NCBI RefSeq assembly: GCF_038443385.1
Contig: NZ_CP151726.1
Coordinates: 6,014,001-6,078,000, forward strand
DNA: 64,000 nucleotides
Reading direction: 5' to 3'
From: Stieleria varia
Lineage (GTDB): Bacteria > Planctomycetota > Planctomycetia > Pirellulales > Pirellulaceae
Shown: one piece after another, positions 1 through 8,773 of the stretch
Layout: each line of letters starts with the position of its first letter
Numbering within the stretch: the first letter of the stretch is position 1
The notes under the pieces: model-generated
Seen by the model: the letters and a program-made list of their open reading frames with translations, nothing else
Told to the model about the DNA's origin: nothing
Databases searched by the model: none
Translations under genes and position numbers: made by a program

Positions 1-114
1 TGCTTTGGATGTATTTCGATGCATGTCAAGATCTTGCTGGGAGGGGAAGCGTTTGGGGAATCCCCCACATCTTAACCCAAATCAAGTCGCCCAACTTGCG
101 ATCTCTCCACTCAC

Positions 115-735
115 CTACAGCATCGGTGGCGGCGGTGGTGGCGGCGGTGGTGGCGGCGGAGGCGAGGGCACCGGTGGCGGATCAGGGCTTGGTGGCGGGA
201 CGGGACTGGGAGGTGGATCCGGGCTGGGCGGTGGTGGAGGAGGTGGCGGTGGCTCTGGCAAATTTGCCGACATTTGCATCGGAGCCCGCTCGGTCATCAT
301 CCGGCTGCGTCCTCGCAATTCGCCTGAGACGAACTGCGGAATGACCAACGAATTGCTGGCTGTCGGTGCTGTCACCGTGACTTCGACCAACTTGGTGTTC
401 TCGTCGATCGTTGCCGGATTGAGCGTGACCACGCCATGATTGACTCCGATGGTCGCCAGATGATTCTCCGCACGTTGCTGCACATCGGACGCTTTCGCCC
501 CAGGGACAATCGCGTCGCGGGCGGCCAAGTAGGCGGCGTGATTCAGGGTGTGCCTCAGCATGCTGATACGAGTGATTTCAATCCCGCCGAAAACCAACAT
601 TACCAAGACAACAAGAATGAGTGCGAACTCAACGGCGGTGGCACCCTGGCGACTCGAGTAATCGCGACCGTGCAACGCGTCGTTTGCATCGCGATGACGG
701 GCTGAAGCGGTCCGTATGGATCTTGGGGTCGCCAT
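115..735 (-). CDS. TadE-like pilus accessory protein with polyproline C-terminal tail
   Basis: A 206-residue protein. After a basic cytoplasmic leader it has the typical TadE start: a GATAVEFA motif near residue 32 followed by one hydrophobic segment (ALILVVLVMLVFGGIEITR). The extracytoplasmic part up to about residue 155 is an ordinary TadE-like pseudopilin domain. TadE and TadG proteins are minor pilin-like components of Flp/Tad pilus systems, anchored in the inner membrane. The last 45 or so residues are almost only proline with a few Ser, Asp and Val, including runs of nine and thirteen prolines; this tail is not part of the family. The gene lies 18 bp downstream of the TadG-like gene and is the last of a three-gene minus-strand operon. 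No tad ATPase or secretin is visible in the window. The family call is firm; the role of the tail is unknown. Confidence 0.8.
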   Translation of the reverse strand: MATPRSIRTASARHRDANDALHGRDYSSRQGATAVEFALILVVLVMLVFGGIEITRISMLRHTLNHAAYLAARDAIVPGAKASDVQQRAENHLATIGVNHGVVTLNPATIDENTKLVEVTVTAPTASNSLVIPQFVSGELRGRSRMMTERAPMQMSANLPEPPPPPPPPPSPDPPPSPVPPPSPDPPPVPSPPPPPPPPPPPPPML

Positions 736-753
736 GGTTGATTCCTCGTAGGC

Positions 754-1869
754 CTACTGGGTCAACAAGGTGGGTAGCCGACGAGCGATTTGCCGAAACG
801 CATCTTGCAATTGGGTTGCATTGATCGCATGGAAATGCTCTCCGCCACATTTTTCTGCCACTTGTTGCATCAACACTTGATCGGCTTCGTTGCTGAATGT
901 GACGGCGAATAGCGTTACCCCGGCGTCAGCGACGCTGTCCGCAGCCCACAACGGATTGGTGCCGTAGTTATGCACTCCGTCGGTCATCAGCAAGATAACT
1001 TTGGACGCTTCTGGCCTAGCAAACGCGGGGTCCCTGAGTGAGTTGAGTCCCGATTGCATCCCACCGCCGATATTGGTGCCTCCGGCATCGAACCCTTGTG
1101 AGACCAAGCCCAACTGATCAACTACCAATTGATACTCGTCGGTCAAGGGCTGCGCCGTGGCAGCGTTGTGGTTGTACATGGTCAGCGACATCAACTCTTT
1201 GGTCGGAGTTGTGTTCAGTTCGCCGATGAAGGTTTGAACGCTGCCCAACAGGTCGAGCCACCTGGCATGATTTGGAACGGTGTCACCGAAATCCCATCCG
1301 TAGGGAGCGGAATGGGGTTTGGGTGGGTAGGCGGCTGTCTCCCAAGAACTGTATGCCATCGAGCCGCTGCGATCGACAACCAACGCAATATCAATCACGC
1401 CTTGTGTGCTGACAGCAACTCGCTCCGGGCGAATATCAAAAGAGGAACCGAAGAAGGGAAAGACCGGTTTGATTCCAGAGCTGCTCGTTGCCAAAGTTCG
1501 CGTGGTCAGACGCACCGCATTGCCCTGAGCTGCCGGAACGAAGGAGTAAGCGTCACCAGAACTTGCTCGATCACTGATGCCGAACTCAAGGTCCGTGCTT
1601 GCGATGGGGACCACAAAACCACCGACCGGATTCTTTGCTGCTGCTTCTTGGGCCGCTTGCAGGGCAAGCGATTCATCGCCAGTGATCGCGTAGACCTTGC
1701 CCGCCGCTCGGGCTGCAGCGTCCGCCGCAATTTGAACTTCGGTTCCGACGGACTCCATCTGTGATACGTTGATGGCAAATGCCGCCAATGCAAATAGAGC
1801 AGGCAACAAGATAACGATCAGCACCATCGTCACGCCATGACGGTTTTGCACGCGTTGCAGTTCAGTCAT
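754..1869 (-). CDS. TadG-like protein with von Willebrand factor A domain
   Basis: A 371-residue protein. The N-terminus (NRHGVTMVLIVILLPALF, residues 9-26) is the membrane segment of the TadG/pilus-assembly family, followed by the AADAAARAAG stretch typical of these proteins. From about residue 160 a VWA domain starts with the MIDAS motif DRSGS (in DIALVVDRSGSM) and later shows LLMTDGVHN, so metal-dependent ligand or protein binding outside the membrane is expected. The start codon (ATG at 1869) overlaps the end of the upstream TadE-like gene by 8 bp, which indicates translational coupling. The downstream TadE-like gene follows after 18 bp. In planctomycetes such tadE/tadG sets are often found away from the main tad locus; whether this set serves a pilus or another surface structure cannot be read here. 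Confidence 0.85.
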   Translation of the reverse strand: MTELQRVQNRHGVTMVLIVILLPALFALAAFAINVSQMESVGTEVQIAADAAARAAGKVYAITGDESLALQAAQEAAAKNPVGGFVVPIASTDLEFGISDRASSGDAYSFVPAAQGNAVRLTTRTLATSSSGIKPVFPFFGSSFDIRPERVAVSTQGVIDIALVVDRSGSMAYSSWETAAYPPKPHSAPYGWDFGDTVPNHARWLDLLGSVQTFIGELNTTPTKELMSLTMYNHNAATAQPLTDEYQLVVDQLGLVSQGFDAGGTNIGGGMQSGLNSLRDPAFARPEASKVILLMTDGVHNYGTNPLWAADSVADAGVTLFAVTFSNEADQVLMQQVAEKCGGEHFHAINATQLQDAFRQIARRLPTLLTQ

Positions 1870-2284
1870 TGCGAAGAGCTACCGATCGACTGAGAGTCAT
1901 GCCTTGATAAAACCATCCGCCAATGAGAGCGTTGTCGGCAAAGGCGGCGGATGCGGTCACGGTCAAATAGTCGCCTTCGCCCAACGTGCTCGGGTCGGCC
2001 GGATCCATCGTGATCGCGTAGCCGCTGACTCCGTGATCGTCGAGAATGTTGCCACATTGGAATTCAACGTTCGTCGATGTGGCTCCGGGGACGGTACCGA
2101 CACGCGCGCCTTCATACGCCGTGATCTTCAGCGTCTGTTGCACGTGATACATCGTGCACGCTTCGATCGTCGCCAGCATCAACGTGACCAGGACGGGCAA
2201 GCAAATCGCCAGCTCAACCGCTGCAACGCCGTTGCGTCGCGGTGATGATTGCCGGTTGGAGTTCTGACGGGACGCGGAACGCAT
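1862..2284 (-). CDS. TadE-like pilus accessory protein
   Basis: About 140 residues from the ATG at 2284; the frame is open upstream to 2368, but that extension is not TadE-like. A basic leader (SRQNSNRQSSPRRNG) precedes GVAAVELAICLPVLVTLMLA, the TadE signature with its conserved Glu, and one membrane helix. The remaining 90 residues form the periplasmic pseudopilin-like part, including the AYEGARVGTVPGA stretch common in planctomycete TadE proteins. It is the first gene of the tadE-tadG-tadE operon and its stop codon overlaps the start of the TadG-like gene. No clear Shine-Dalgarno sequence precedes 2284, so the start is only probable. Confidence 0.8.
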   Translation of the reverse strand: MRSASRQNSNRQSSPRRNGVAAVELAICLPVLVTLMLATIEACTMYHVQQTLKITAYEGARVGTVPGATSTNVEFQCGNILDDHGVSGYAITMDPADPSTLGEGDYLTVTASAAFADNALIGGWFYQGMTLSRSVALRND

Positions 2285-2656
2285 TTGCGAGTGCCGATAA
2301 ACAAGGACGTTGTTTCTGGAACAAAGGCTGTTCCATCGATCCGTCCTTGAAATCAGTTCGAGACTCAATCCTAGATCACGGTTTGGAGAATCTCTCCGAT
2401 GTGCTTTCTCGTCCGAGAAACGCTAGGTTGCCACAACCTCAGTGAGGGATAACAGACGTGGATTGCCCCGCACCATGTCCGTACAAGGTCACGAAATGAC
2501 GAATGCGAGGGTTCTGATGCCGCCCAAGACGAATCCAAGGATGAGAGACATCGCGTCCAGTGCTAGCATTTCTGATGGCAAGTCTCATCGAGGCGGACGA
2601 TCAGGGATCTCTCTTTCGGGCTGTGAAAGGTTTTTCTATAAGCCAGGACTCTACAA

Positions 2657-4051
2657 ATGAGAAACAAACCTCTCACCATCCAGGCCTCCGACGTGACCAC
2701 GACGCAAGATTCTGAATCGGCGATTCGGCGAATCGCAATCTTGCTCCATTCGCTGCCCGAGCACACGCACGAATCGCTTCTGGAACGACTTTCAGACGCG
2801 ATCCGTGATCGCATTTTGTCGATGCTGGCAACACTGGACGATGTCGACCCGATGGAGCAGTTCCGGGTCCTGAATCAGTTGCGTGAAGATTTCGGTGACG
2901 AAGCAGACGGATTCGGCGACGTCGAGTCTGAAATCCAAGACGAGATCTCCTTGGGAGCGTCGCGTTACCGCAAAGTCAATCGAAAAAGCTACGACCCACT
3001 CCGCGCTTACCAGTTCGAGCCAACTGCCGAATCAAACGACGGCATCTCAAACCAGAACGACGGCCAAGCGGATGATTCCCCACTGGCTTTTCTCGCCGGT
3101 TACGCGAACAACCAACTCGCCAAACTGCTCCTGGACGAGCATCCGCAAACCATCTCTGTCGTGTTGGCATCGATTTCACCCCAACAAGCCGCAGGTGTCT
3201 TGTCGGAATTGCCTGGATCTCTGCAAACGGAAACGCTCAGTCGCATCGGCCGACTCAGCGAAGTTGCCAAAGAGACGCTGGATGAGATTTCTCAACAACT
3301 TCGATTGCGTTTGGGCGTCGATGCAGAAACTCCCTTCGCGATCGGACGCCAAACGTTGCAAGCCATCATGGATGCGTTGCCCTCCGACGCCTTGGCATCC
3401 AATTCGTTGCGCACCAATACATTGCCTCTTGGTGAAGAGGCCAGCTCCACAGTGCGTGCTGCAAGGATGGCCCCCGATCATTCGCTTGCCTCCCAAAATC
3501 CCGTATTGAGCGTTTACCGAGGCACAGCCGATTCTGAAACCGCAACACGACGACATCCAGCCTCAGGGTACGGCGCCGAGTCATTCCAGGAACGCTCCAG
3601 CCAATACCGCTCACCGGCGTCAGACGCTGACGACTACGACGATCCAGCCCGTACAAGCGACACTAGGGCGAACAATTCTGGCAACGAAATCGACTCCATG
3701 CCGATCGAGCGGATTGATGCCATGCTGCTGCACTTGCCAGTGAGCCACCTTTGCAAGTCGCTCGGGCTGGTTTCCACACGGCACGCGTTTTTGACTTTGT
3801 GTGGACTCCCGAATGAGGCCGCCGAACGAGCTCTGGCGCAGTTGCCTCGGCGGCAGGCCAAAAAAGTTCGCCAGGGGATGCGGCACTTGGGCGACCTGCG
3901 GTTGAACGAGATCGACGAAGCCAAACGCGCGGTCGCTTTGGTGGCCCGTCGGTCGCAGGGACAAGTATTGCCCGAGCAAGCGTCCCAACAGCGAGCCCCA
4001 CGCGACGCCGACAAAACCGCCGCTTCGCACTCATTTCAGCGTGCCGCATGA
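2657..4051 (+). CDS. Divergent FliG-like (flagellar motor switch) protein
   Basis: A 464-residue protein. The clearest match is to the FliG middle domain: around residue 160 it reads LLLDEHPQTISVVLASI, and EHPQTI is the hallmark motif of FliG-M, followed by QQAAGVLSELP. Residues 340-445 resemble FliG-C: a helix-rich segment ending in LRLNEIDEAKRAVALVARR, equivalent to the conserved helix after the charged rotor helix. Between the two lies a long low-complexity linker (about residues 235-340) that normal FliG lacks. In flagellated bacteria FliG forms the rotor ring of the C-ring with FliM, FliN and the MS ring. No other flagellar gene is within the window except a second FliG-like gene at 8.8 kb. 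The ATG at 2657 is the natural start, 370 bp from the divergent TadE-like gene. It may be a divergent rotor paralogue or have another role. Confidence 0.7.
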   Translation: MRNKPLTIQASDVTTTQDSESAIRRIAILLHSLPEHTHESLLERLSDAIRDRILSMLATLDDVDPMEQFRVLNQLREDFGDEADGFGDVESEIQDEISLGASRYRKVNRKSYDPLRAYQFEPTAESNDGISNQNDGQADDSPLAFLAGYANNQLAKLLLDEHPQTISVVLASISPQQAAGVLSELPGSLQTETLSRIGRLSEVAKETLDEISQQLRLRLGVDAETPFAIGRQTLQAIMDALPSDALASNSLRTNTLPLGEEASSTVRAARMAPDHSLASQNPVLSVYRGTADSETATRRHPASGYGAESFQERSSQYRSPASDADDYDDPARTSDTRANNSGNEIDSMPIERIDAMLLHLPVSHLCKSLGLVSTRHAFLTLCGLPNEAAERALAQLPRRQAKKVRQGMRHLGDLRLNEIDEAKRAVALVARRSQGQVLPEQASQQRAPRDADKTAASHSFQRAA

Positions 4052-4234
4052 TCGAGCGTGGCATCCGCTCTTTTCGACCAGGGCTTGGCAACTCCGTCGC
4101 GTCCCCCACAATCTGCGGATGCCCGCTGCACGTCTCTCGTCGGCGATTGAACGGCAACCGGAATCAACTTGGGGTCTGAACGGCCATTCCCGTCACTACC
4201 CCTCACTCCAATTACCCCCACTCTGAATCCTCAC

Positions 4235-5746
4235 ATGGCCAAAGCACCTCAGAACGCCATTTCCCCGACCCGCGCCGAAGATTACCCGGAGTGGTACCAG
4301 CAAGTTATCCGTGCCGCTGACATGGCCGAGAATTCGCCGGTTCGCGGATGCATGGTGATTAAACCTTGGGGTTATCGTCTGTGGGAAAACATGCAGCGTG
4401 CCTTGGACGACATGTTCAAAGCCACCGGTCACCAAAATGCCTATTTCCCGCTGTTGATCCCGATGAGCTTTCTGGAAAAGGAAGCCGAGCACGTGGAAGG
4501 TTTTGCCAAAGAATGCGCGGTCGTGACCCATCACCGCTTGGAACCCGATCCCAACGGCGGTCTACGTCCTGCCGGCAAACTCGACGAACCACTGATCATC
4601 CGACCGACCAGCGAAACGATCATCGGCGCGACTTATGCCAAATGGGTTCAGAGCTATCGCGACTTGCCGATCCTGATCAATCAATGGGCCAACGTGATGC
4701 GTTGGGAACTCAGGACTCGCATGTTCCTGCGCACCGCCGAGTTCCTTTGGCAAGAAGGACACACGGTTCACGCGACCGAAGCCGAGGCGATCGAAGAGAC
4801 ACAGCGGATGATCGATGTCTACGCGGACTTTGCCGAAAACTGGATGGCCATGCCCGTGACGATCGGTAGCAAGACCCCCGGAGAACGCTTCCCGGGCGCT
4901 GTCGACACGATGACAATCGAAGCCATGATGCAGGATCGCAAAGCCCTGCAAGCGGGAACCAGTCACTTCCTGGGCCAGAACTTTTCCCGCGCCCAAGAAA
5001 TCGTCTTTCAAAGTGAATCCGGCGATCGCGAGTATGCCTGGACAACCAGTTGGGGCGTTTCAACACGTTTGATCGGCGCGTTGATCATGACCCATGCGGA
5101 CGATGACGGATTGGTGCTGCCACCCAAACTCGCTCCCTGTCATGTGATCATCCTGCCGATCTACAAAGACGAGCAACGCGCCGAAGTGATGGAGTACATC
5201 CATTCGCTACGCGACGAACTGGCTAACCAACGGTTCAACGACGCTCCGGTCCGCGTCGAAATCGACGACCGTGACTTGCGTGGCGGTGAAAAGAAGTGGC
5301 ACCATGTCAAACGCGGCGTCCCGATCCGCCTGGAAATCGGTCCCAAAGACATCGAGAAACGATCCGCATTCATGGGACGTCGCGATCAACCTAAAAGCTC
5401 GCCGATCGGTCGCGACGAATTGGTCGCCACCATCGGCACCATCCTGGGTGACATCCAAAACCAACTCTACAACAAGGCCGCCCAACTGCGTGCGGATCAC
5501 TCGGTATCGATCGACAACGAAGCCGATTTTCGAGCCTTCTTTGCGACCGACGACCCCGAATCACACGAGATTCACGGTGGCTTTGCCCACTGCCACTTTG
5601 CCGACGAAGACTCCCTGCAGCCGTTGCTCAAGGAATTGAAGGTGACGATCCGTTGCATCCCACGCGAGGGCAACGACGAACCGGGCACCTGTTTCGCGAC
5701 CGGCAAACCCGCAGCAAAGAAGGCGATCTTTGCAAAAGCGTATTAG
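4235..5746 (+). CDS. proS: Proline--tRNA ligase, archaeal/eukaryote-like (type 3) form
   Basis: A 503-residue class II aminoacyl-tRNA synthetase that charges tRNA-Pro. The N-terminus (AEDYPEWYQQVIRAADMAE) and VRGCMVIKPWGYRLWE are typical of the archaeal/eukaryotic-type ProRS. Class II motif 2 is visible as NVMRWELRTRMFLRTAEFLW, with the motif 3 region further on, and the protein ends in the conserved C-terminal Lys-Ala-Tyr. The editing INS domain of bacterial-type ProRS is absent and the length fits the type 3 family. The start at 4235 (MAKAPQNAIS) is chosen because homology begins there; the frame is open a little further upstream but that part is not protein-like. It appears to be a monocistronic housekeeping gene between the two FliG-like genes. 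Confidence 0.95.
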   Translation: MAKAPQNAISPTRAEDYPEWYQQVIRAADMAENSPVRGCMVIKPWGYRLWENMQRALDDMFKATGHQNAYFPLLIPMSFLEKEAEHVEGFAKECAVVTHHRLEPDPNGGLRPAGKLDEPLIIRPTSETIIGATYAKWVQSYRDLPILINQWANVMRWELRTRMFLRTAEFLWQEGHTVHATEAEAIEETQRMIDVYADFAENWMAMPVTIGSKTPGERFPGAVDTMTIEAMMQDRKALQAGTSHFLGQNFSRAQEIVFQSESGDREYAWTTSWGVSTRLIGALIMTHADDDGLVLPPKLAPCHVIILPIYKDEQRAEVMEYIHSLRDELANQRFNDAPVRVEIDDRDLRGGEKKWHHVKRGVPIRLEIGPKDIEKRSAFMGRRDQPKSSPIGRDELVATIGTILGDIQNQLYNKAAQLRADHSVSIDNEADFRAFFATDDPESHEIHGGFAHCHFADEDSLQPLLKELKVTIRCIPREGNDEPGTCFATGKPAAKKAIFAKAY

Positions 5747-5756
5747 ACGCGGATTT

Positions 5757-5867
5757 TTCATCAACCGCGCTCTATCGAGAGCGTCCCGCTTAGCATGGAT
5801 ATTGCATCAGCCGGAGTGCGCTAGCCCGGATTATTCATCAGCCGCTATCGCGTAGCGTCCCGCTTAG
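5757..5867. repeat. Two copies of a short dispersed repeat downstream of proS
   Basis: The sequence GCGTCCCGCTTAG occurs at 5781-5793 and again at 5855-5867. Both copies are preceded by a related stretch (TTCATCAACCGC... and TTCATCAGCCGC...), so two units of roughly 37 bp lie about 74 bp apart. The first unit contains the small palindrome GCTCTATCGAGAGC (5770-5783). No gene is seen in the 335-bp gap 5747-6081 apart from these repeats and the hairpin at 5903-5971. Confidence 0.6.
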
Positions 5868-5902
5868 AACGCATGGTTTCACGTTGAATTTCAAGCAAAA
5901 TA

Positions 5903-5971
5903 CCAGCACGACGCGCAAGCGAGTGAATAGAAGCACAAAAAGACGATTCACTCGCTTGCGCTTCGTGCTAG
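5903..5971. repeat. Long inverted repeat (hairpin) between convergent genes
   Basis: The left arm around 5903-5928 (AGCACGACGCGCAAGCGAGT core) and right arm 5946-5971 (ACTCGCTTGCGCTTCGTGCT core) are complementary over about 25 bp with one or two mismatches, with a loop of about 17 bp. It lies between proS (plus) and the SMP-30 gene (minus), so it could end transcription from both sides, but it has no T-run. Repeats of this type are dispersed in planctomycete genomes, so it is called a repeat rather than a terminator. Confidence 0.65.
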
Positions 5972-6081
5972 TAAAGACGAGAAAAATGGCTGATGCGATC
6001 AACTTTCTAAGCTGGACGCTCTCTATCGCGTGGCGGCTGATCTGCGCAGGCGTGTTCGCAATGCACGCCGCCCAACAGCAA

Positions 6082-7053
6082 TCAGTTGGGCTTCAATCCC
6101 GCGATCGGCATGGCGACGCGATAGAGTCCCGTGCGGGCCGTGACGTACATGGTTTTTCGATCGGCTCCGCCGAAAGTCACGTTGGCTGGCTGCTCCGGAA
6201 ACTCGACCAATCCAACCGCATCTCCGCCGGGTGAAAAGATCTGCACGCCGATGTGAGTCGTGATGTAAACGTTGCCTTGCTCGTCCAAAACAATCCCGTC
6301 AGCACCGGTGTCTTTCATCCCCACCGGTTGTTTCACGGCGCAAAACGTTCGCGGCTGGGATAACTTGCCCGGGCCGCTGACGTCATACACCAACATCTCT
6401 GCTTGCTGACTCGGGCAGACGTACAAATGTTTGCCATCAGGCGACAGTCCGATTCCATTGGGCGCGGCGATGTCCTGAGTCACTCGACTGACCGTGCCGT
6501 CCGCCGCAATGTAGTAGACGGCTTGGATGGTTTGAGGCAGCGGGGTGGGAGCACGAAAGAGAGGGTCGGTGAAGTAAATCCCGCCCGATGCGTCGAGTAC
6601 CAAATCATTGGGCGCATTGAATCGCTTGCCATCGTACTCCTTGGCCAGTACCGTCGCTTTGCCACTCTCGGTGTCATACGCAACGACCTGCCCATCCATC
6701 TGACAAGCCAACAAGCGACCGTCGGCGGTCAGCAGCATGCCGTTGGTGTGCGCCGACTGTTTTGTGAAAACAGACAGCGTGTCGTCGGCAGCCAGACGGT
6801 GAATCGTCGTGTTGGGAATGTCGCTGAAGTAGAGCGTGCCGGAGGGTTCCCACGCCGGGCCTTCGGTAAAGGCAAATCCGTCGTGAACTTTCTCAACATT
6901 GCCGATCGGCTGAATCGTCTCGGCTGCGGCTTTCCCCTCATCCGACTTCGCATTAGGCGGATCGGCCGCGCTGGTTTGCAAGCCGCCCAGATTCACACTG
7001 CACAAACAAACCAACGTCAGCAAAAACAGGGTCCGTTTCATATGATTTTTCAT
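6082..7053 (-). CDS. SMP-30/gluconolactonase family protein, exported
   Basis: About 323 residues. A signal peptide (KRTLFLLTLVCLCSVNLGG) points to export. The mature part is a six-bladed propeller of the SMP-30/gluconolaconase/LRE family: FTEGPAWEPSGTLYFSDI carries the metal-binding Glu, FNAPNDLVLDASGGIYFTD the Asn, and GADGIVLDEQGNVYITT the Asp. These enzymes hydrolyse sugar lactones in a calcium- or zinc-dependent way; the substrate here is unknown. The frame can start at GTG 7065, overlapping the upstream stop codon as GTGA; ATG 7053 after an AGAGA stretch, or ATG 7041, are better starts. It is co-transcribed with the GH10-like gene upstream, which suggests a common role in carbohydrate turnover. 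Confidence 0.88.
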   Translation of the reverse strand: MKNHMKRTLFLLTLVCLCSVNLGGLQTSAADPPNAKSDEGKAAAETIQPIGNVEKVHDGFAFTEGPAWEPSGTLYFSDIPNTTIHRLAADDTLSVFTKQSAHTNGMLLTADGRLLACQMDGQVVAYDTESGKATVLAKEYDGKRFNAPNDLVLDASGGIYFTDPLFRAPTPLPQTIQAVYYIAADGTVSRVTQDIAAPNGIGLSPDGKHLYVCPSQQAEMLVYDVSGPGKLSQPRTFCAVKQPVGMKDTGADGIVLDEQGNVYITTHIGVQIFSPGGDAVGLVEFPEQPANVTFGGADRKTMYVTARTGLYRVAMPIAGLKPN

Positions 7054-7061
7054 CTTATCTC

Positions 7062-8558
7062 TCACACCAGGAAATCACGTCTCAGACGAACAAGATACTC
7101 CAAAAGCGGGCGAGGAGTTCCCCGGGAATCAATCAATCCGGAATGACTTTGCGTGTGTGGCACCGCGTCTGACCAGCCATCCCAAACGATTCCGTGCACA
7201 ATATGCTTTGCCAGCAACGTCCGAATCAGTGGTGCGACAACGCGGAGCTGATCGGACCCCAGATCCGGCGAATCAAACCGGGTACGCAACGTTTCCTGGG
7301 GAGCGGCGGCCCCCGGATCTGGGCCGTGCTCGCCCGGTGAGGAAAGCTGTACCAGCAGCGGCATGCCCAATGTCGACCAGCGATCGATCATGTGCCCAAA
7401 ATCGACTGCGGATCTGGGCAGCGTCGCATCGGTTCGATAGTTCAGTCGAATATCCAGCCCCAAACCGACCATCCCCAATCCACTTCGCGCCAACGCGTCG
7501 GCAAAATGCATCGGAGAGATCCCGTCACGATGCTTGGCCAAGTATTCACCGAACGGCTGGTCGAACGACACAATCGCAGGCGTCTTGGGATCATTGCGGC
7601 GGACGGTCTGCAAAATCGTCACCGCCAATCGCATGACTTGTTCGTCATCCAAGTCCAATGGCCCCGGCGTATTCAAACCGGCGGCGCAATTCCACAGCTG
7701 AACCGAACCACGAAACCGTGAAACGACTCGCTGAACAAACTGAGCAACCGCGTTGAGAAACCCATTGAAATCATCTTCCAACAGATACAACCAATGCGGC
7801 ATCAGCTTGCTGCGAAAATCAATCAGTGGACCGGCCAGTACTCGCAATCCATTGCTCGCGCACCACTGAAAGGTCGTCTCAACGTTATCAAAGTCAAACC
7901 GCCCCGAGTCGGTTTCAATGTCCGACCAGTTGATGCGGATCGCGGCAGAGTTAAAGGCCGCACAAAACTGCGACGCGTGCGTTGACGATGCGGGCGATGG
8001 AGGAACGACGGAACTGGCCAAAAGCGTTCCGATCTGTGGCTCGTGTTGCTTGCGGTAAGAGATCGACTGCACCGCATAGGACTCGCCCAAGTCGATGATG
8101 GCTTGCTCCAGCATCTCAATCGCTTTCACCGCCAATTCGGCAGAGCCTTCCGGGTCGGCACGTTTTTGTGCGGCGTCCAAGAACAATGACGAACCCGCCG
8201 ACAAACACTCTTTGAATCGGTCGCTCAGCGTCAGCCCCGATCGCTCCCAGATGTCCGACTGCGATCTCGCACGGTAACAACTGCCTCGAGCCAATTCCAA
8301 CGGCAGGTTGTGCGGCGTATCCAGCGGTTGCAGACTGCAGGTGTTCAAGGTGCGGTAACCAAGACCGGGCATCGGACACGCCAGATACAGTTTGCCAGAA
8401 GACGCGATTGCTCGCGAGACGGTCAAACGTGAACCGTCGAACTTGCTGTGCGATTGCCATGGCACACCTTCAATGCCACATATGTACGCGTCACCCCATA
8501 GGGATTGCCCGAACCATTCGCCCACGCTTTGAGGGACATCAAAATGAAACTGCCCCAT
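7062..8558 (-). CDS. GH10 (xylanase)-like protein lacking both catalytic glutamates
   Basis: About 498 residues from ATG 8558 (MGQFHFDVPQ); the frame is open to 8690 but that part looks non-coding. An N-terminal beta-rich region (about 1-130) and a helical part precede a C-terminal TIM-barrel resembling glycoside hydrolase family 10: NWSDIETDSGRFDFDN matches the family strand normally read as W..iEP..G.f.f...D, and NGLRVLAGPLIDF follows. At the acid/base position (family WDVVNE) this protein has LWNCAAG near residue 288, and at the nucleophile position (family TELD) it has LLVQLSS near residue 400. Both glutamates are therefore missing and hydrolysis by the usual mechanism is unlikely. It may bind sugar or be structural. 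Planctomycetes carry such GH10-like proteins in several copies. The gene sits directly upstream of the SMP-30 gene. Confidence 0.72.
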   Translation of the reverse strand: MGQFHFDVPQSVGEWFGQSLWGDAYICGIEGVPWQSHSKFDGSRLTVSRAIASSGKLYLACPMPGLGYRTLNTCSLQPLDTPHNLPLELARGSCYRARSQSDIWERSGLTLSDRFKECLSAGSSLFLDAAQKRADPEGSAELAVKAIEMLEQAIIDLGESYAVQSISYRKQHEPQIGTLLASSVVPPSPASSTHASQFCAAFNSAAIRINWSDIETDSGRFDFDNVETTFQWCASNGLRVLAGPLIDFRSKLMPHWLYLLEDDFNGFLNAVAQFVQRVVSRFRGSVQLWNCAAGLNTPGPLDLDDEQVMRLAVTILQTVRRNDPKTPAIVSFDQPFGEYLAKHRDGISPMHFADALARSGLGMVGLGLDIRLNYRTDATLPRSAVDFGHMIDRWSTLGMPLLVQLSSPGEHGPDPGAAAPQETLRTRFDSPDLGSDQLRVVAPLIRTLLAKHIVHGIVWDGWSDAVPHTQSHSGLIDSRGTPRPLLEYLVRLRRDFLV

Positions 8559-8773
8559 AGCGTCGGGCCGCAAGCTTTGGTGTGAGGATTGAAGGAAAAC
8601 AGAGGTCCATTTGACCTCGAATCTTGTGCATCTTTTCCCCCAGCTTATCCGTTTCCACTCCGATTTGCGACCGGGACGCGGAGAAAACACTCAGCTACAC
8701 CGCCGCAACGACCGATAATTACACGCTAGCTGCTCACGTCTACCGGTGCCATCACAGCGGCTCGTGTGAAACC

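Noticed and set aside
5..439. Long glycine-rich open frames on the plus strand at the window start
   Set aside because: They are antisense to the polyproline tail of the TadE-like gene; composition is a mirror of the GGC/GGT tract and no homology is seen.
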